From Neobacillus niacini (lineage in GTDB: Bacteria; Bacillota; Bacilli; Bacillales; Cytobacillaceae), in assembly GCF_000759675.1 (NCBI RefSeq), contig NZ_BAWM01000114.1, positions 1 to 64,000 on the forward strand: a stretch of 64,000 nt of DNA, in the 5' to 3' direction. Shown piece after piece: positions 45,860 through 56,175 of the stretch. The position numbers and the translations under genes are program-made. The notes below the pieces were generated by a model. The model saw nothing but the letters and a program-made list of their open reading frames with translations, was not told the DNA's origin and ran no database searches. Within the stretch, counting starts at the first letter, position 1, and each line of letters starts with the position of its first letter.

Positions 45860-46060
45860 TTAACCTAATTTTTCCGAGGAAGTTTTTGACAAAGAATACA
45901 TGGATTGTTTTGAAAAATGGTAAGTTTGGTAAGAATAATAAACTTTTGCAATCGCAAAATTTTCACAAAGGGAACACTTAATTTGATATGATGCTTTGCT
46001 AACATGGGGAGATTCTAAAAATGGCAGAGCTTGTTTCATATGTGTGTTACATACCCACAT
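45860..46060 (-). CDS. CxxH/CxxC small protein
   Basis: This 66-residue protein begins MWVCNTHMKQAL and has C-N-T-H near residue 4 and C-S-L-C near residue 30, followed by ENFAIAKVYY. This matches the CxxH/CxxC small protein family of Bacillaceae, a probable zinc-binding family of unknown role. The ATG at 46060 is chosen because GAGAGGTG lies 5 bases upstream; 11 codons upstream are also open. It starts 35 bases after the phasin stop and may share its transcript. The C-terminal 20 residues (SMYSLSKTSSEKLG-type) are extra for the family. Confidence 0.75.
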   Translation of the reverse strand: MWVCNTHMKQALPFLESPHVSKASYQIKCSLCENFAIAKVYYSYQTYHFSKQSMYSLSKTSSEKLG

Positions 46061-46094
46061 AATTTCACCTCTCTCACAATTTTTTTTATTCATT

Positions 46095-46655
46095 TTAAAG
46101 CACCATATATTTATTTAAGGGAAAGAATACATTCTCAAATGGATTTGTTAAGAAATTAAGTAATGTTATCTGATTTTTTTGGATAATAGAAAATGTTTCT
46201 TTTATATTTTTCACATACAAATTTCGAAAATTTCGTCTATGTTCAATATATTTATCTAGTGTGTTTATAATAGTTTCAGAATAATTACCTTTTAATAGAT
46301 TATCTAAAGGACTTGTAAGGAGCTCTGATGATAGATTTTTAAATTGATCCACTTTATTATTAATTTCCTCAAATGAATTTAATAGGGTTAGATTGTGCAA
46401 TCCTGTAGTTGAGGTCAATAATTGATCTCGAGACATTTCTTCCAATTCAAAAAGTTCTTTTGTAATTTGGTTTATGAGTTCGCTTACATTTGTTTGATTT
46501 TGTTTCACATTTTCAGCCAATCGTTTTGAAGATTGCAGAAGAACTTCCTCTCGAAAATTCTCTCCTTCATCCCAATCATCTATTTTTTGAATGGATTGAT
46601 TCCATAATTGGTCTATAAATGAACCATTTTTTTCGATTTTATTAACTACAGTCAT
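46095..46655 (-). CDS. phaP: Phasin-like polyhydroxyalkanoate granule protein
   Basis: This 186-residue protein is almost wholly helical with heptad-like patterns and no membrane segment or catalytic motif. Size, helical nature and the position next to phaC and phaR match PhaP of Bacillus, a protein that coats polyester granules. The N-terminal SFIDQLWNQSIQK resembles the start of Bacillus phasins. GGAGG precedes the ATG. It lies 222 bases downstream of phaC in the same direction, a gap with no gene, so it may have its own promoter. The call rests mostly on context. Confidence 0.7.
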   Translation of the reverse strand: MTVVNKIEKNGSFIDQLWNQSIQKIDDWDEGENFREEVLLQSSKRLAENVKQNQTNVSELINQITKELFELEEMSRDQLLTSTTGLHNLTLLNSFEEINNKVDQFKNLSSELLTSPLDNLLKGNYSETIINTLDKYIEHRRNFRNLYVKNIKETFSIIQKNQITLLNFLTNPFENVFFPLNKYMVL

Positions 46656-46876
46656 TTCATTTCCTCCTAATAGGACACATTTAACTAATTGATGCAGTTA
46701 GACATATGACTAAATTATTAAGGCACCAATTACTACTCCTACTACCATAAAAAGTAAATACTGAAGATGAAAGAGTAGATTATCTTTAAAAATGTGAAAG
46801 ATGGATACATATAAAACATACATACTCACAAAAGTACTAAATAAATGGACAACTTCTCATTTGACAGTATTTACGT

Positions 46877-47965
46877 TTAGTTTGATCTCTCTTCTAACCA
46901 ATCACCAATCGTTGGATAAGTTAATTTTGAAGCTTTACTTCCAAAAGCAATAGACGTATGCCCAACTGGTAAGTTTATATATTTTTTGTCTTTACTGGAT
47001 ATGCGATTCATTAATGCTTCTACTTGATGCGGTGGAGCAATGTTGTCAATTTCACCCGATAAGTTGAGGACATTAGCAGTGATTTCCTCCAGTTTAACCT
47101 GACGGCCACGAATAACGAGTTCCCCTTTAATCAGCTTGTTTTTTTGATAAAATTCACGAATCCACTGACGATAGGATTCACCCGGAAATGGAATGCCGTC
47201 GTTTAACCATTTTTGCAGGAGTTTAAAGCTCGTTACAAAACTTTCATTCTCAGCACGATCAAAAAGACTTACATAAGGGCCATAAATGTTTGCCATCGGT
47301 TTTAGTAGTTTGTTTCCACAGTCAATCATTTCAGGTGGAATATTACCGTATGTTTGCACCAATTTATCAATATCAAAATGTTGCTCATCCAGCATAGCAC
47401 CATAAAGGCCTGAATCTTCAAAATCAAACGGAGTTGTCATAAAGACAAGGTTACGAATTGGCAATTCAGGGTGCAGAGCAGCAAATATTGAAGTAATTGT
47501 ACCGCCCATGCAATATCCAAGAATGGACACTGCATCCGCATCCGATTTTCGCAAGACTTTACGTACTGCTCGTGGGATGTAGTCCATAATATAATCGTCT
47601 AATTTCATATTTTTATCTTCAATGCCTGGTGTACCCCATTCAAGAAGGTAGACGTCAAAACCTCGACTTACCAGATATTCAACTAGACTCCCACCCTTTG
47701 TTAAATCCATGATATAGGGCTTATTAATCAGTGCATAAATCAATAGTAGCGGAGTTTTATATTTTTTCGGTTGTTCTGAAATGTAGCGATAGAGCTTGGT
47801 TTTATTCCGAGTCCAAATGACTTCTTTTGGGGTTGGGCCGACCTCTGGTTCAGCATCCTTCAATAACACTTGAGTTACGCTTTTTAAACGCCTATACATC
47901 TGTTGATACTCCTCAGGTATCATTTCGATACAATTTTCGTATTCTTTTGTCATAAGATTGTTCAT
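46877..47965 (-). CDS. phaC: Class IV polyhydroxyalkanoate synthase, catalytic subunit
   Basis: This 362-residue alpha/beta-hydrolase-fold enzyme has the synthase lipase-like box GYCMGG with Cys152, the Asp in LSGEIDNIAPPHQ and His in VGHTS. It polymerises (R)-3-hydroxyacyl-CoA into storage polyester and needs PhaR. Length and partner identify class IV, the Bacillus type. The ATG at 47965 has AAGGGGTGGAG upstream; 19 more codons are open. It starts 72 bases after phaR on the same strand. The MaoC and thiolase genes nearby can supply monomers. Confidence 0.93.
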   Translation of the reverse strand: MNNLMTKEYENCIEMIPEEYQQMYRRLKSVTQVLLKDAEPEVGPTPKEVIWTRNKTKLYRYISEQPKKYKTPLLLIYALINKPYIMDLTKGGSLVEYLVSRGFDVYLLEWGTPGIEDKNMKLDDYIMDYIPRAVRKVLRKSDADAVSILGYCMGGTITSIFAALHPELPIRNLVFMTTPFDFEDSGLYGAMLDEQHFDIDKLVQTYGNIPPEMIDCGNKLLKPMANIYGPYVSLFDRAENESFVTSFKLLQKWLNDGIPFPGESYRQWIREFYQKNKLIKGELVIRGRQVKLEEITANVLNLSGEIDNIAPPHQVEALMNRISSKDKKYINLPVGHTSIAFGSKASKLTYPTIGDWLEERSN

Positions 47966-48036
47966 TACTCTCCACCCCTTATCATGTTTAATTGATAAAA
48001 TAAAGCCTTTTTCAATTCGCATTTTTTACTGTATTG

Positions 48037-48456
48037 TTACACAGATCCTTTTGCATTCGTAACTTTCGGCGAATTTAATAAAGTTAAGATTTGATTCAGT
48101 TTTGTATCAAGACTCTTCATATCCTTTTTCAAATTTGTTATTTCACGTTGCAGTTCTACTGGCTCTTTTTGATTATCCTTGGATTCTTGTATAACTTCTT
48201 CTAAATCATCCACTTTCGCATCAATATTGACAATCTGAGAGGAAATATGTCCAAGGTCATTTCTGGATGGCAGATTAACAAATTCATAATAACGTTCTGT
48301 GGTTTCATTCAACATTTTTTTGATTTGAACATTCATCTCTACCATCTGCCCGACCGCTTGTGCAGGAAATTGCTTCGTAATTTGATCATCAAAAAGGTTA
48401 CTGTACTGGGAATAGTAATCTTTCCACATTTCATAAAAATTAAAGTTTGGTGCCAT
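48037..48456 (-). CDS. phaR: Polyhydroxyalkanoate synthase subunit PhaR
   Basis: This 139-residue protein starts MAPNFNFYEMWKDYYSQ, typical of Bacillus PhaR, and has a coiled-coil-like C-terminal half (residues 65-125). It is the required partner of PhaC in class IV synthases. The ATG at 48456 follows GGAGGAGG; 20 codons upstream are open but lack a site. It is upstream of phaC by 72 bases and about 135 bases past the carboxylase gene stop. Confidence 0.88.
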   Translation of the reverse strand: MAPNFNFYEMWKDYYSQYSNLFDDQITKQFPAQAVGQMVEMNVQIKKMLNETTERYYEFVNLPSRNDLGHISSQIVNIDAKVDDLEEVIQESKDNQKEPVELQREITNLKKDMKSLDTKLNQILTLLNSPKVTNAKGSV

Positions 48457-48592
48457 CTTTCCTCCTCCTATTATCTGAATAATCAATTTATTGGTTGTTT
48501 TATATTTTGCAGACATCCCCTTTTATGATGGATTGGGGTGACTGATAAATATCTCTGTTTGAGAGAGTTTACAGTACTATTTTTCATTTATC

Positions 48593-50143
48593 TCACAACG
48601 GAATATTTCCATGCTTTTTTTTCGGTCTAAATTCTTTTTTTGTTCTAAGCATCTCTAAAGACTGTTTCAGAACTTTTCTTGTATCTCTTGGGTCGATCAC
48701 GTCATCCACCATTCCATGAGAAGCCGCAACATAAGGATTCGCAAACATATTTCGATATTCTTCAATTTTTTCCGAACGCGTTGCAGCCGGATCACTGCTT
48801 TGGTTAATTTCTTTTGCAAAGATAATATTTGCTGCTCCTTCCGGCCCCATTACGGCAATTTCCGCATTAGGCCAAGCAAATACAATGTCCGCACCAATTG
48901 CTTTTGAATTCATAGCGACATAGGCCCCGCCAAATGCTTTTCTTAATATGACGGTTATTTTAGGAACTGTTGCTTCTGAATAGGCATAAAGAATTTTTGC
49001 ACCATGCCGAATGATACCTCCGTGCTCTTGATTGACTCCAGGGAAAAAACCTGTAACGTCTTCAAAAGTTATGATTGGGATGTTAAAAGAGTCACAGAAT
49101 CGAATGAATCTGGAAGTCTTGTCCGAAGAATTAATATCTAGACCGCCAGCCATTACTTTAGGCTGATTGGCAACAACTCCTACACTATTCCCATCAATTC
49201 TTCCAAAACCAACCACGATATTTCTCGCATAGTCCTTTTGAACTTCCATAAAATATCCTTGATCTAATACTTGTTCTAATAACTTGCGAATATCATATAC
49301 CTTCGTTGCATTGAGAGGTACTAGGTCCAGCAAATCTTCCCGCCAATCATCCTCTTTCATGCATTCCAAAGACTGAGGATTTTCCGTATTGTTTTGAGGC
49401 AGAAAGGAAATTAATTTTCTTACTTCTTCTAAGACCTCTTGTTCGGAATCACCAGTAAAATGCGCACATCCACTAATGGAAGAATGAACCTTTGCACCGC
49501 CAAGATTCTCCGCTGAAATTTTCTCCCCTGTAACCGTTTCAATGACCTTTGGACCTGTAATAAACATTTGACTGGTATTTTCCACCATAAACACAAAATC
49601 CGTAATGGCTGGAGAATAAACTGCCCCACCCGCACAAGGGCCCATGATCACTGATATTTGCGGGATTACACCAGAGTAGATGGCATTTCGATAAAAAATT
49701 TGACCGTATCCGTCTAAAGAAACAACGCCTTCCTGTATCCTTGCACCGCCTGAATCATTTAAACCAATAATGGGTGCCCCATTTTTTGCAGCCAAATCCA
49801 TAATTTTGCAAATTTTAGACGCATGCATCTCTCCTAGTGCTCCGCCAAAGACGGTAAAATCCTGGGCAAATACGTAGACTAGACGGTCATGAATTTTACC
49901 ATAACCCGTCACTACACCTTCGCCTGGACTTTCCAATTTATCCATGCCGAAGTTGGTTGCACGGTGTTTGATAAAAGAATTTAATTCCACAAAGGAATCA
50001 TCGTCTAACAATAGATCAATTCGTTCCCTTGCAGTAAGTTTCCCTCGATTATGCTGGGTATTAATTCGCTCGTCACCGCCGCCAAGCACGATCTTACTTT
50101 TCCGATCCCATAGATCATAAATCTTCTCATAAACTGTGCTCAT
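48593..50143 (-). CDS. Acyl-CoA carboxylase carboxyltransferase subunit (PccB/MmdA type)
   Basis: This 516-residue protein has the crotonase-like double domain of PccB and methylmalonyl-CoA decarboxylase alpha subunits, with GGARIQEGV, GPCAGGAVYSPA and the C-terminal FGGAYVAMNSK and GPEGAANI. It transfers CO2 from carboxybiotin to an acyl-CoA, probably propionyl-CoA or a longer one. It follows accB and accC in one series, giving a complete three-gene carboxylase. Upstream GAGGAAG lies about 14 bases from the ATG, a weak spacing. Acyl specificity cannot be read. Confidence 0.92.
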   Translation of the reverse strand: MSTVYEKIYDLWDRKSKIVLGGGDERINTQHNRGKLTARERIDLLLDDDSFVELNSFIKHRATNFGMDKLESPGEGVVTGYGKIHDRLVYVFAQDFTVFGGALGEMHASKICKIMDLAAKNGAPIIGLNDSGGARIQEGVVSLDGYGQIFYRNAIYSGVIPQISVIMGPCAGGAVYSPAITDFVFMVENTSQMFITGPKVIETVTGEKISAENLGGAKVHSSISGCAHFTGDSEQEVLEEVRKLISFLPQNNTENPQSLECMKEDDWREDLLDLVPLNATKVYDIRKLLEQVLDQGYFMEVQKDYARNIVVGFGRIDGNSVGVVANQPKVMAGGLDINSSDKTSRFIRFCDSFNIPIITFEDVTGFFPGVNQEHGGIIRHGAKILYAYSEATVPKITVILRKAFGGAYVAMNSKAIGADIVFAWPNAEIAVMGPEGAANIIFAKEINQSSDPAATRSEKIEEYRNMFANPYVAASHGMVDDVIDPRDTRKVLKQSLEMLRTKKEFRPKKKHGNIPL

Positions 50144-50175
50144 TGGAAATTTCCACTTCCTCTGTTCGAATTATG

Positions 50176-50718
50176 TTATGATGTCTGCTTCACTAAGAAA
50201 AGAGGTTGGCCGTATTCTACGAGTTGACCATTCTCGACGAGTACTTCAACGATCTCTCCATCCATTTCTGCTTCAATTTCATTAAACAATTTCATGGCTT
50301 CAACGATACAGACAACTGTTGACTTTTCAACCTTATCCCCAATTTTTACATAGGGAGCCACATCGACTGCCGGTGCCATGTAAAACGTCCCAACCATAGG
50401 GGAAACAATTTTTAATAAGTTTTTTGTTCCCAGATATTTTGGTGTTATTTCTTCTTTCTCAGTAATTTCCTTCGTCGCTGCCGCTTGAATAGCCCCTTCT
50501 GAAATTTCATTCACCTTGGTTGCTGCTACAAGAGCAGGTGCATCCAAAACAGCAGGAATAGCCAGATTAATAGATTTATTTTCTTGTATAACTGAAGAAT
50601 CTATCATTGAACTTCTTCTAACGAAAATTCGAGTATCTCCCTTTTCAAGTTCTAAGCAATCTACTGTCGATCCATCAATTAGTTTAATGATTTCTCTAAT
50701 TTCCTGAATTTTAAACAA
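50176..50718 (-). CDS. accB: Biotin carboxyl carrier protein of acyl-CoA carboxylase
   Basis: This 180-residue protein ends in a biotinyl domain with the lysine in VEAMKLFNEIEAE, preceded by an Ala-rich linker (residues 55-95). It begins with FKIQEIREIIKLIDGS, like bacterial AccB. Start is TTG, supported by AAGGAG 8 bases upstream. It lies between accC and the PccB-type gene and is most likely the carrier of that complex, not the housekeeping AccB, although it cannot be told apart by sequence alone. Confidence 0.93.
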   Translation of the reverse strand: MFKIQEIREIIKLIDGSTVDCLELEKGDTRIFVRRSSMIDSSVIQENKSINLAIPAVLDAPALVAATKVNEISEGAIQAAATKEITEKEEITPKYLGTKNLLKIVSPMVGTFYMAPAVDVAPYVKIGDKVEKSTVVCIVEAMKLFNEIEAEMDGEIVEVLVENGQLVEYGQPLFLVKQTS

Positions 50719-50753
50719 TTCTATCTCTCCTTAATCATTGTTAACTTGATGAA

Positions 50754-52106
50754 TTACACTTCTAACGGTAATGGATTCGTTTCAATAAATTTTGTGTTAA
50801 ACTGTCCTTTTACAAAACTCTCATGTTCAAAAAGTTTTTGATGGAATGGTATAGTAGTTTTGATTCCACTAATAACAAATTCATCCAGCGCCCTCTTCAT
50901 GCGCATGATCGCCTCTTCACGATTTTTCCCCCAAACAATCACTTTTGCTGCCATCGAATCATAATAAGGAGAAATTTCGCATCCAGGATAGAGAGCGCTA
51001 TCAACTCGTACACCATACCCCCCAGGAGGAAGATACATTTCAACTCTCCCTGGAGAAGGCATAAAATTCTTTGCCGGGTTTTCTGCATTGATACGGCATT
51101 CAATTGCCCAGCCATTGATTTTAATATCTTCCTGTCTATAAGTGAGAGGATAGCCTGCTGCCACCGAAATTTGCTCTTTGATTAAGTCAATGCCAGTAAC
51201 CATTTCTGTAACAGGGTGTTCTACTTGAATTCGGGTATTCATTTCCATGAAATAGAAATGACCGTTTTTATCTAATAAAAACTCAACAGTCCCCGCTCCA
51301 TGATAGTTAACAGCTTTTGCAGCTGCGATTGCTGCTGCACCAATCTGTTTACGAATATCTTCCTCAAGGGCTGGTGACGGTGCTTCTTCTACCAGTTTTT
51401 GATGGCGTCTTTGAATGGAACAGTCTCTTTCCCCTAAAAAAATGACATTACCAAGCATATCCCCAATAATTTGAATTTCCACATGGCGTGGTTCCTCAAT
51501 GTATTTCTCTAAATACACACCGGCGTTTCCAAATGCCGTTTCTGCTTCTTTTTGAGCTTGACAGATGGCTTTGCGTAATTCCTCTTCATCCTCTGCTACT
51601 CTCATTCCCTTGCCACCGCCGCCAGCAGTTGCCTTAACAATGACGGGGAATCCAATTTCCTTCGCTATCGTAACAGCTTCTTCAAGATCTTCAATTAGAC
51701 CATCTGTTCCAGGAACGGTAGGGACTCCTACACTTTTCATCGTATCTCTCGCGACCGCTTTATCCCCCATTTTATTAATGGCTTCTGCTTCTGGCCCAAT
51801 AAATGAAATGTTATAATCAGAGCAAATTTCAGCAAATGTACCGTTTTCTGCCAGAAACCCATAACCAGGGTGGATTGCTTCCGCATTCGTAATTTGAGCA
51901 ACGCTAATTATATTCTCAATATTCAAATAGCTTTGCGAAGATGCCGAGGGTCCAATACAATATGCTTCGTCCGCCATTTGCACATGCAGGGCTTCTCGAT
52001 CTGCTTCAGAATAAACGGCAACCGTGGAAATCCCCATTTCCTTGCACGCCCTAATTACACGAACAGCAATTTCTCCTCGATTAGCCATAAGAACCTTTTT
52101 AAACAT
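50754..52106 (-). CDS. accC: Biotin carboxylase
   Basis: This 450-residue ATP-grasp enzyme has [26 protein letters not shown] N-terminal sequence, the glycine loop [12 protein letters not shown] and [15 protein letters not shown]. It carboxylates biotin on AccB with ATP and bicarbonate. The ATG at 52106 is chosen over an upstream in-frame TTG because of site spacing (AAAGGA). It starts 31 bases after etfA, so the electron-transfer and carboxylase genes form one transcript. Confidence 0.95.
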   Translation of the reverse strand: MFKKVLMANRGEIAVRVIRACKEMGISTVAVYSEADREALHVQMADEAYCIGPSASSQSYLNIENIISVAQITNAEAIHPGYGFLAENGTFAEICSDYNISFIGPEAEAINKMGDKAVARDTMKSVGVPTVPGTDGLIEDLEEAVTIAKEIGFPVIVKATAGGGGKGMRVAEDEEELRKAICQAQKEAETAFGNAGVYLEKYIEEPRHVEIQIIGDMLGNVIFLGERDCSIQRRHQKLVEEAPSPALEEDIRKQIGAAAIAAAKAVNYHGAGTVEFLLDKNGHFYFMEMNTRIQVEHPVTEMVTGIDLIKEQISVAAGYPLTYRQEDIKINGWAIECRINAENPAKNFMPSPGRVEMYLPPGGYGVRVDSALYPGCEISPYYDSMAAKVIVWGKNREEAIMRMKRALDEFVISGIKTTIPFHQKLFEHESFVKGQFNTKFIETNPLPLEV

Positions 52107-52136
52107 GTGCAATTTCCTTTCCAATGGTAATTTTAT

Positions 52137-53105
52137 TTAAGAGTTCACTAGTACTTTTTTTAATTCTTCCGCCAGTAGAGGAACCACCTCAAACAAATCA
52201 CCCACAATACCGTAGTCCGCTATTTGAAAGATTGGAGCTTCCGGATCTTTGTTAATCGCCACGATAACTTTTGAGTTAGACATCCCGGCTAAATGCTGAA
52301 TGGCACCTGAAATCCCACAGGCAATGTATAAATCTGGGGTGACAATCTTTCCCGTCTGTCCGATTTGCAGTGAATAATCACAGAATTCAGCATCACATGC
52401 ACCACGGGAAGCACCTACCGCTCCACCTAGGACCTCAGCCAATTCCTGAAGCGGCTTAAAACCATCAGATGATTTAACCCCGCGCCCGCCAGAGATGACA
52501 ACTTTCGCTTCCGATAGGTCAACACCGCCTGCTGTCTTACGTATTACTTCCTTAACAATTGTCCGTAAGTCTTTGATCTCAGCATAAAAATGCACAATCT
52601 CAATTGTTCCGCTGATTTCTTCCACCGGGATGTTATTTGGACGTACAGTTGCGAATGGGATGCCAGATACTACTTTCTTTTTCTCAAACGCTTTTCCGGA
52701 AAAAACAGGACGTGTAAAGATAACGTCATCTTCTTCCACCTGAACATCAATGACGTCAGATATAAGTCCCAGCCCCAACCGCGCTGCAATGCGCGGTGCA
52801 AGATCTTTCCCGATTGATGTATGTGGCATTAAAATAGCTTCTGGTACGACTTCATCAATAACCTGTCTCAAGCTTTGAGAATATGCATCCGTTGTATACA
52901 CATCGAGTTCTTGATTACCCACAATATATACTTTATTTGCCCCATGTTTCCCTAAAACATTTGCATAATGAACTGCGTCACTGCCGAAAGCCACAGCTAT
53001 TATTTCTCCGCCATCAGCAATGCGCTGCGCGGCTGTCAACGACTCCAGTGAAACACCTCTTAGGTTCCCAGCTTTAGCTTCCGTCACCACTAGTACTTTT
53101 CTCAT
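52137..53105 (-). CDS. etfA: Electron transfer flavoprotein alpha subunit
   Basis: This 322-residue protein has the C-terminal FAD domain signature (ISGGRGVKS and GISGAIQHLAGM-type sequence followed by VAINKDPEAPIFQIADYGIVGD). With EtfB it accepts electrons from acyl-CoA dehydrogenases and passes them to the quinone pool. AGGAGGAG precedes the ATG. It lies 20 bases after etfB. Confidence 0.95.
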   Translation of the reverse strand: MRKVLVVTEAKAGNLRGVSLESLTAAQRIADGGEIIAVAFGSDAVHYANVLGKHGANKVYIVGNQELDVYTTDAYSQSLRQVIDEVVPEAILMPHTSIGKDLAPRIAARLGLGLISDVIDVQVEEDDVIFTRPVFSGKAFEKKKVVSGIPFATVRPNNIPVEEISGTIEIVHFYAEIKDLRTIVKEVIRKTAGGVDLSEAKVVISGGRGVKSSDGFKPLQELAEVLGGAVGASRGACDAEFCDYSLQIGQTGKIVTPDLYIACGISGAIQHLAGMSNSKVIVAINKDPEAPIFQIADYGIVGDLFEVVPLLAEELKKVLVNS

Positions 53106-53125
53106 GTTAGTTCTCCTCCTGTGTG

Positions 53126-53890
53126 TTAGATTGCCTTCGCTTCACTGCGAAGAAGTATAGCCAGTTCAGAAACTTGAGCTTCGATGTCCCCCTCCAGGAT
53201 ACGTCCTGCCCCTTTTTTCGGTGCAAAAAATGTCTCGGTAGTTATTGTCTTTACTTCTAGAACGTCTTCGATATGTAAATCATCAATCTCAATCCGCTCA
53301 ATTGGCTTTTTCTTCGCCTTCGTAATGCCAGGCAAGGAAGGATATCGTGGCTCATTTAATCCCTGTTGCGCTGTGACCAATACTGGAAGAGTTACCATGA
53401 CAACCTCTTTATCTCCTTCAACGTCACGCTCGATCACCGCTTCGTTTCCAACAATCGCAAGCTTCGTGATTGTCGTCACTTGTGGTATATTGAGTTCCTC
53501 TGCAAGGCGTGGACCAATTTGTCCACTGCCATAATCAACTGCCACATTACCGGCTAATATGATGTCAAATTCCCGATTTTTAATAATAGATTCAAGAATT
53601 TTAACTGTACTGTATTCATCGAGATTTAAATCTTCGCTGTTAACGATAATCGCATTATCCGCACCCATCGCAAGCGCCGTTCGAAGCCCATTCTCTGCAC
53701 GTTCCGTTCCTACTGTGATAACCGTTACTTCCCCACAGTGTAAAGCCCGCAATAGAAGACCTTCTTCAATCGCATATTCATCGTAAGGATTGATGATGAA
53801 GTTTACCCCTTCTTCACTAACTGTGCCGTATTGGAACGCAATTTTTTCCTCCGGATCGAACGTTTGTTTCATCAATACTAAAATGTTCAT
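53126..53890 (-). CDS. etfB: Electron transfer flavoprotein beta subunit
   Basis: This 254-residue protein has NPYDEYAIEEGLLLR, the DYGSGQIGP segment and the conserved C-terminal loop typical of EtfB. It pairs with etfA directly downstream. AAGGGGA precedes the ATG. About 190 bases separate it from the MaoC gene upstream, enough for a promoter, though none was clear. The two acyl-CoA dehydrogenases of this window are natural electron donors. Confidence 0.95.
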   Translation of the reverse strand: MNILVLMKQTFDPEEKIAFQYGTVSEEGVNFIINPYDEYAIEEGLLLRALHCGEVTVITVGTERAENGLRTALAMGADNAIIVNSEDLNLDEYSTVKILESIIKNREFDIILAGNVAVDYGSGQIGPRLAEELNIPQVTTITKLAIVGNEAVIERDVEGDKEVVMVTLPVLVTAQQGLNEPRYPSLPGITKAKKKPIERIEIDDLHIEDVLEVKTITTETFFAPKKGAGRILEGDIEAQVSELAILLRSEAKAI

Positions 53891-54080
53891 TTTTTTCGTA
53901 TCCCCTTCTGATGTAATATTTTTAAGGCAATCTGGGTTAAACGATTTGTGGGTTCCAAACGCAAATTCGATTTGTAAACCTACTCTATTTGTTTTTCTGT
54001 ATTTTTATAAGTAAAGACCCAAAAAGGATTTTCGTTCTTAAATAAAAAACGTTGTAAGTTTGTAGAATACGATTGCTCTA

Positions 54081-54488
54081 CTAAATCCTTGATTGCAATT
54101 TCACTTCGAAAATCCCTGAAACTTTTACATCTCCTTCACAGTTTTTCGCCAGTAGTTCAGACACCACGAGGTTGTCAGCCTTTTTCTCTATCACTCTGCC
54201 AATAATTTCAATAGATTCTCCGGGATACGTCATTTTACTAAAACGTACTTGTATTCTCTTAATGTTTTTTCGTGATATCCATGAAGTAACTCCTTGTGAT
54301 AACATCCCCATGATTAGCATTCCGTGAGCGATAATACCTGTGCCTGCTTGCTCCCCAACCTCTTCAACAGTATGCAGTGGATTAAAATCTCCGGTGGCCC
54401 CTGCAAATCTTACGAGCTGAACTCGTGTAATCGGATCTTTTTTCAGAACTGGGAATGAATCTCCCACCTGCAAATCTTCAAAATACAT
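54081..54488 (-). CDS. MaoC-like (R)-enoyl-CoA hydratase, catalytic (HadB-like) subunit
   Basis: This 135-residue hot-dog protein keeps the MaoC hydratase residues in GDFNPLH (Asp, His) and the loop GIIAHGMLIMG. It hydrates 2-enoyl-CoA to (R)-3-hydroxyacyl-CoA, a monomer for PHA synthase. GGGGAG precedes the ATG. Its upstream partner lacks the His, a HadA-HadB-like pairing. Confidence 0.87.
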   Translation of the reverse strand: MYFEDLQVGDSFPVLKKDPITRVQLVRFAGATGDFNPLHTVEEVGEQAGTGIIAHGMLIMGMLSQGVTSWISRKNIKRIQVRFSKMTYPGESIEIIGRVIEKKADNLVVSELLAKNCEGDVKVSGIFEVKLQSRI

Positions 54489-54519
54489 GATTTATTTCTC
54501 CCCTATCATAAGCAACTAT

Positions 54520-54972
54520 TTAATGACGGTGAATTATAGTAATTTTAGCAATTGCCACTAATTCACCTTTTTGATTGGTAAATCTGGTTTCTTCCGTAAC
54601 AATATCCATTCCGCCAGAAGAACCGATTTTTGTATCTGCGCGAATAATTTTACTGGTAACATGAAGCTCATCCCCGGCATAAATATCGCCAAGGTATTCA
54701 TACTCTTGTTCACCGTGCAAAATTTTAACTGGGTTTAATTTCAATACTTCCATTTTTTCCTGAAAGCCATATCCGCCATGGTATTCAATGACTTGCAAAA
54801 AGGTAAGCGGAACGGGAATGCCATCATAACCTGCTTCCTTAGCTGCCTCTAAGCTGTAGTAAATCGGGTTATCATCACCAATGGCGATGGCTAATTCTTT
54901 TATTTTCCCTTTTTCTACTGCCATGCTGTAAGGTTCTAACTCAAGTCCAAGTAAATCTTTCACATTTGACAA
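54520..54972 (-). CDS. MaoC-like dehydratase, HadA-like subunit lacking the catalytic His
   Basis: This 150-residue hot-dog protein has the FAS1-type dehydratase N-terminal region. The hydratase motif reads GDDNPIYY, so the Asp and Asn remain but His is Tyr. In mycobacterial HadAB the A subunit is similarly inactive and binds the acyl chain. Start is TTG, supported by GAGGTGG. It lies 31 bases upstream of the catalytic subunit gene and 60 bases after the acyl-CoA dehydrogenase gene stop. The pair is therefore likely to be one heterodimeric hydratase, probably for long or bulky acyl groups. Confidence 0.83.
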   Translation of the reverse strand: MSNVKDLLGLELEPYSMAVEKGKIKELAIAIGDDNPIYYSLEAAKEAGYDGIPVPLTFLQVIEYHGGYGFQEKMEVLKLNPVKILHGEQEYEYLGDIYAGDELHVTSKIIRADTKIGSSGGMDIVTEETRFTNQKGELVAIAKITIIHRH

Positions 54973-55032
54973 GTTCTTCCACCTCTTTAAAATAATTCCC
55001 TCTTACTTACGTTGCTTAAATTTTGATTTTCT

Positions 55033-56175
55033 CTATTCTTTCAACAGATTTCCAGCTATAACAAGACGCTGAATTTCTTGCGTCCCTTCATAGATTTGAG
55101 TGATTTTAGCATCTCTCATATACCGTTCAACCGGGTATTCCCTTGTGTAGCCATATCCGCCAAATACTTGAACGGCCTCAACCGCTACTTCCATTGCGGT
55201 GTCTCCGGCAAACAGTTTGGACATCGCCGATTGAACTCCGTAAGGAATTCCTTGATCCTCACGCCAGGCAGCCTGGTATGTCAATAAACGGGAAGCTTCA
55301 ATTTTTGTCGCCATATCGGCTAGTTTGAATTGAATAGCTTGAAGCGAGCTAATCGGTTTGCCAAATTGGACGCGATCCTTCGCATATTCGACAGCTTTAT
55401 CAAACGCTCCCTGAGCAATTCCCACCCCTTGGGCAGCTACTCCATTTCGACCGCCGTCGAGGGTCAACATAGCAATCTTAAACCCTTCACCTACTTGTCC
55501 CAAGAGATTGTCCTTTGGCACGCAGCAGTCCTCAAAAATCACTTCCGTCGTTGCGGAAGAGCGAATGCCCATCTTCTTCTCCTTCTTACCTACAGAAAAT
55601 CCTGGGAAGTCCTTTTCTATAATAAAAGCGGTAATCCCCTTATGCTTTAGTTCTGGATTGGTCTGGGCAAAGACAATATAGATATCCGCATAACCACCGT
55701 TGGTAATAAAAATCTTCGAACCGTTCAAGATCCACTCATTGCCTTTGAGTACCGCAGATGTTTTCATTCCACTGGAATCAGATCCAGATCCAGGTTCTGT
55801 CAAGCAATACGCACCCATGCTTTTTCCCTCAGCCATGGCCCGCAAATATTTTTGTTTTTGTTCCTCCGTTCCGAACTTGAAAACCGGCCATCCGGCTAAC
55901 GATGTATGGGCGGCAAGAGTGGTCCCTATGGAAGCATCCACCCGGGAAAGTTCTTCCACCGTGATCACATAACTTAAATAATCGGCACCGGCACCACCGT
56001 ATTCCTCCGGCCAAGGGATTCCGCATAAGCCAAGTTCTGCCATCTTCCGCCAAATCTTGATATCAAAGTATTCTTCTTCATCTCGCTGTGCTGCAGTAGG
56101 CTCACATTCGTTCAGTGCAAATTCGCGCACCATTTTTTGCATCATCTGATGTTCTTCTGATAATAAAAAGTTCAT
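55033..56175 (-). CDS. Acyl-CoA dehydrogenase
   Basis: This 380-residue flavoenzyme has [12 protein letters not shown] and [13 protein letters not shown] with the catalytic Glu. It is close to the short-chain acyl-CoA dehydrogenase group and resembles, but is distinct from, the enzyme at 21392-22525. Electrons would pass to EtfAB encoded downstream. GAGGGG precedes the ATG. It lies between the SDR gene (128 bases away) and the hydratase pair. Substrate chain length is not known. Confidence 0.93.
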   Translation of the reverse strand: MNFLLSEEHQMMQKMVREFALNECEPTAAQRDEEEYFDIKIWRKMAELGLCGIPWPEEYGGAGADYLSYVITVEELSRVDASIGTTLAAHTSLAGWPVFKFGTEEQKQKYLRAMAEGKSMGAYCLTEPGSGSDSSGMKTSAVLKGNEWILNGSKIFITNGGYADIYIVFAQTNPELKHKGITAFIIEKDFPGFSVGKKEKKMGIRSSATTEVIFEDCCVPKDNLLGQVGEGFKIAMLTLDGGRNGVAAQGVGIAQGAFDKAVEYAKDRVQFGKPISSLQAIQFKLADMATKIEASRLLTYQAAWREDQGIPYGVQSAMSKLFAGDTAMEVAVEAVQVFGGYGYTREYPVERYMRDAKITQIYEGTQEIQRLVIAGNLLKE

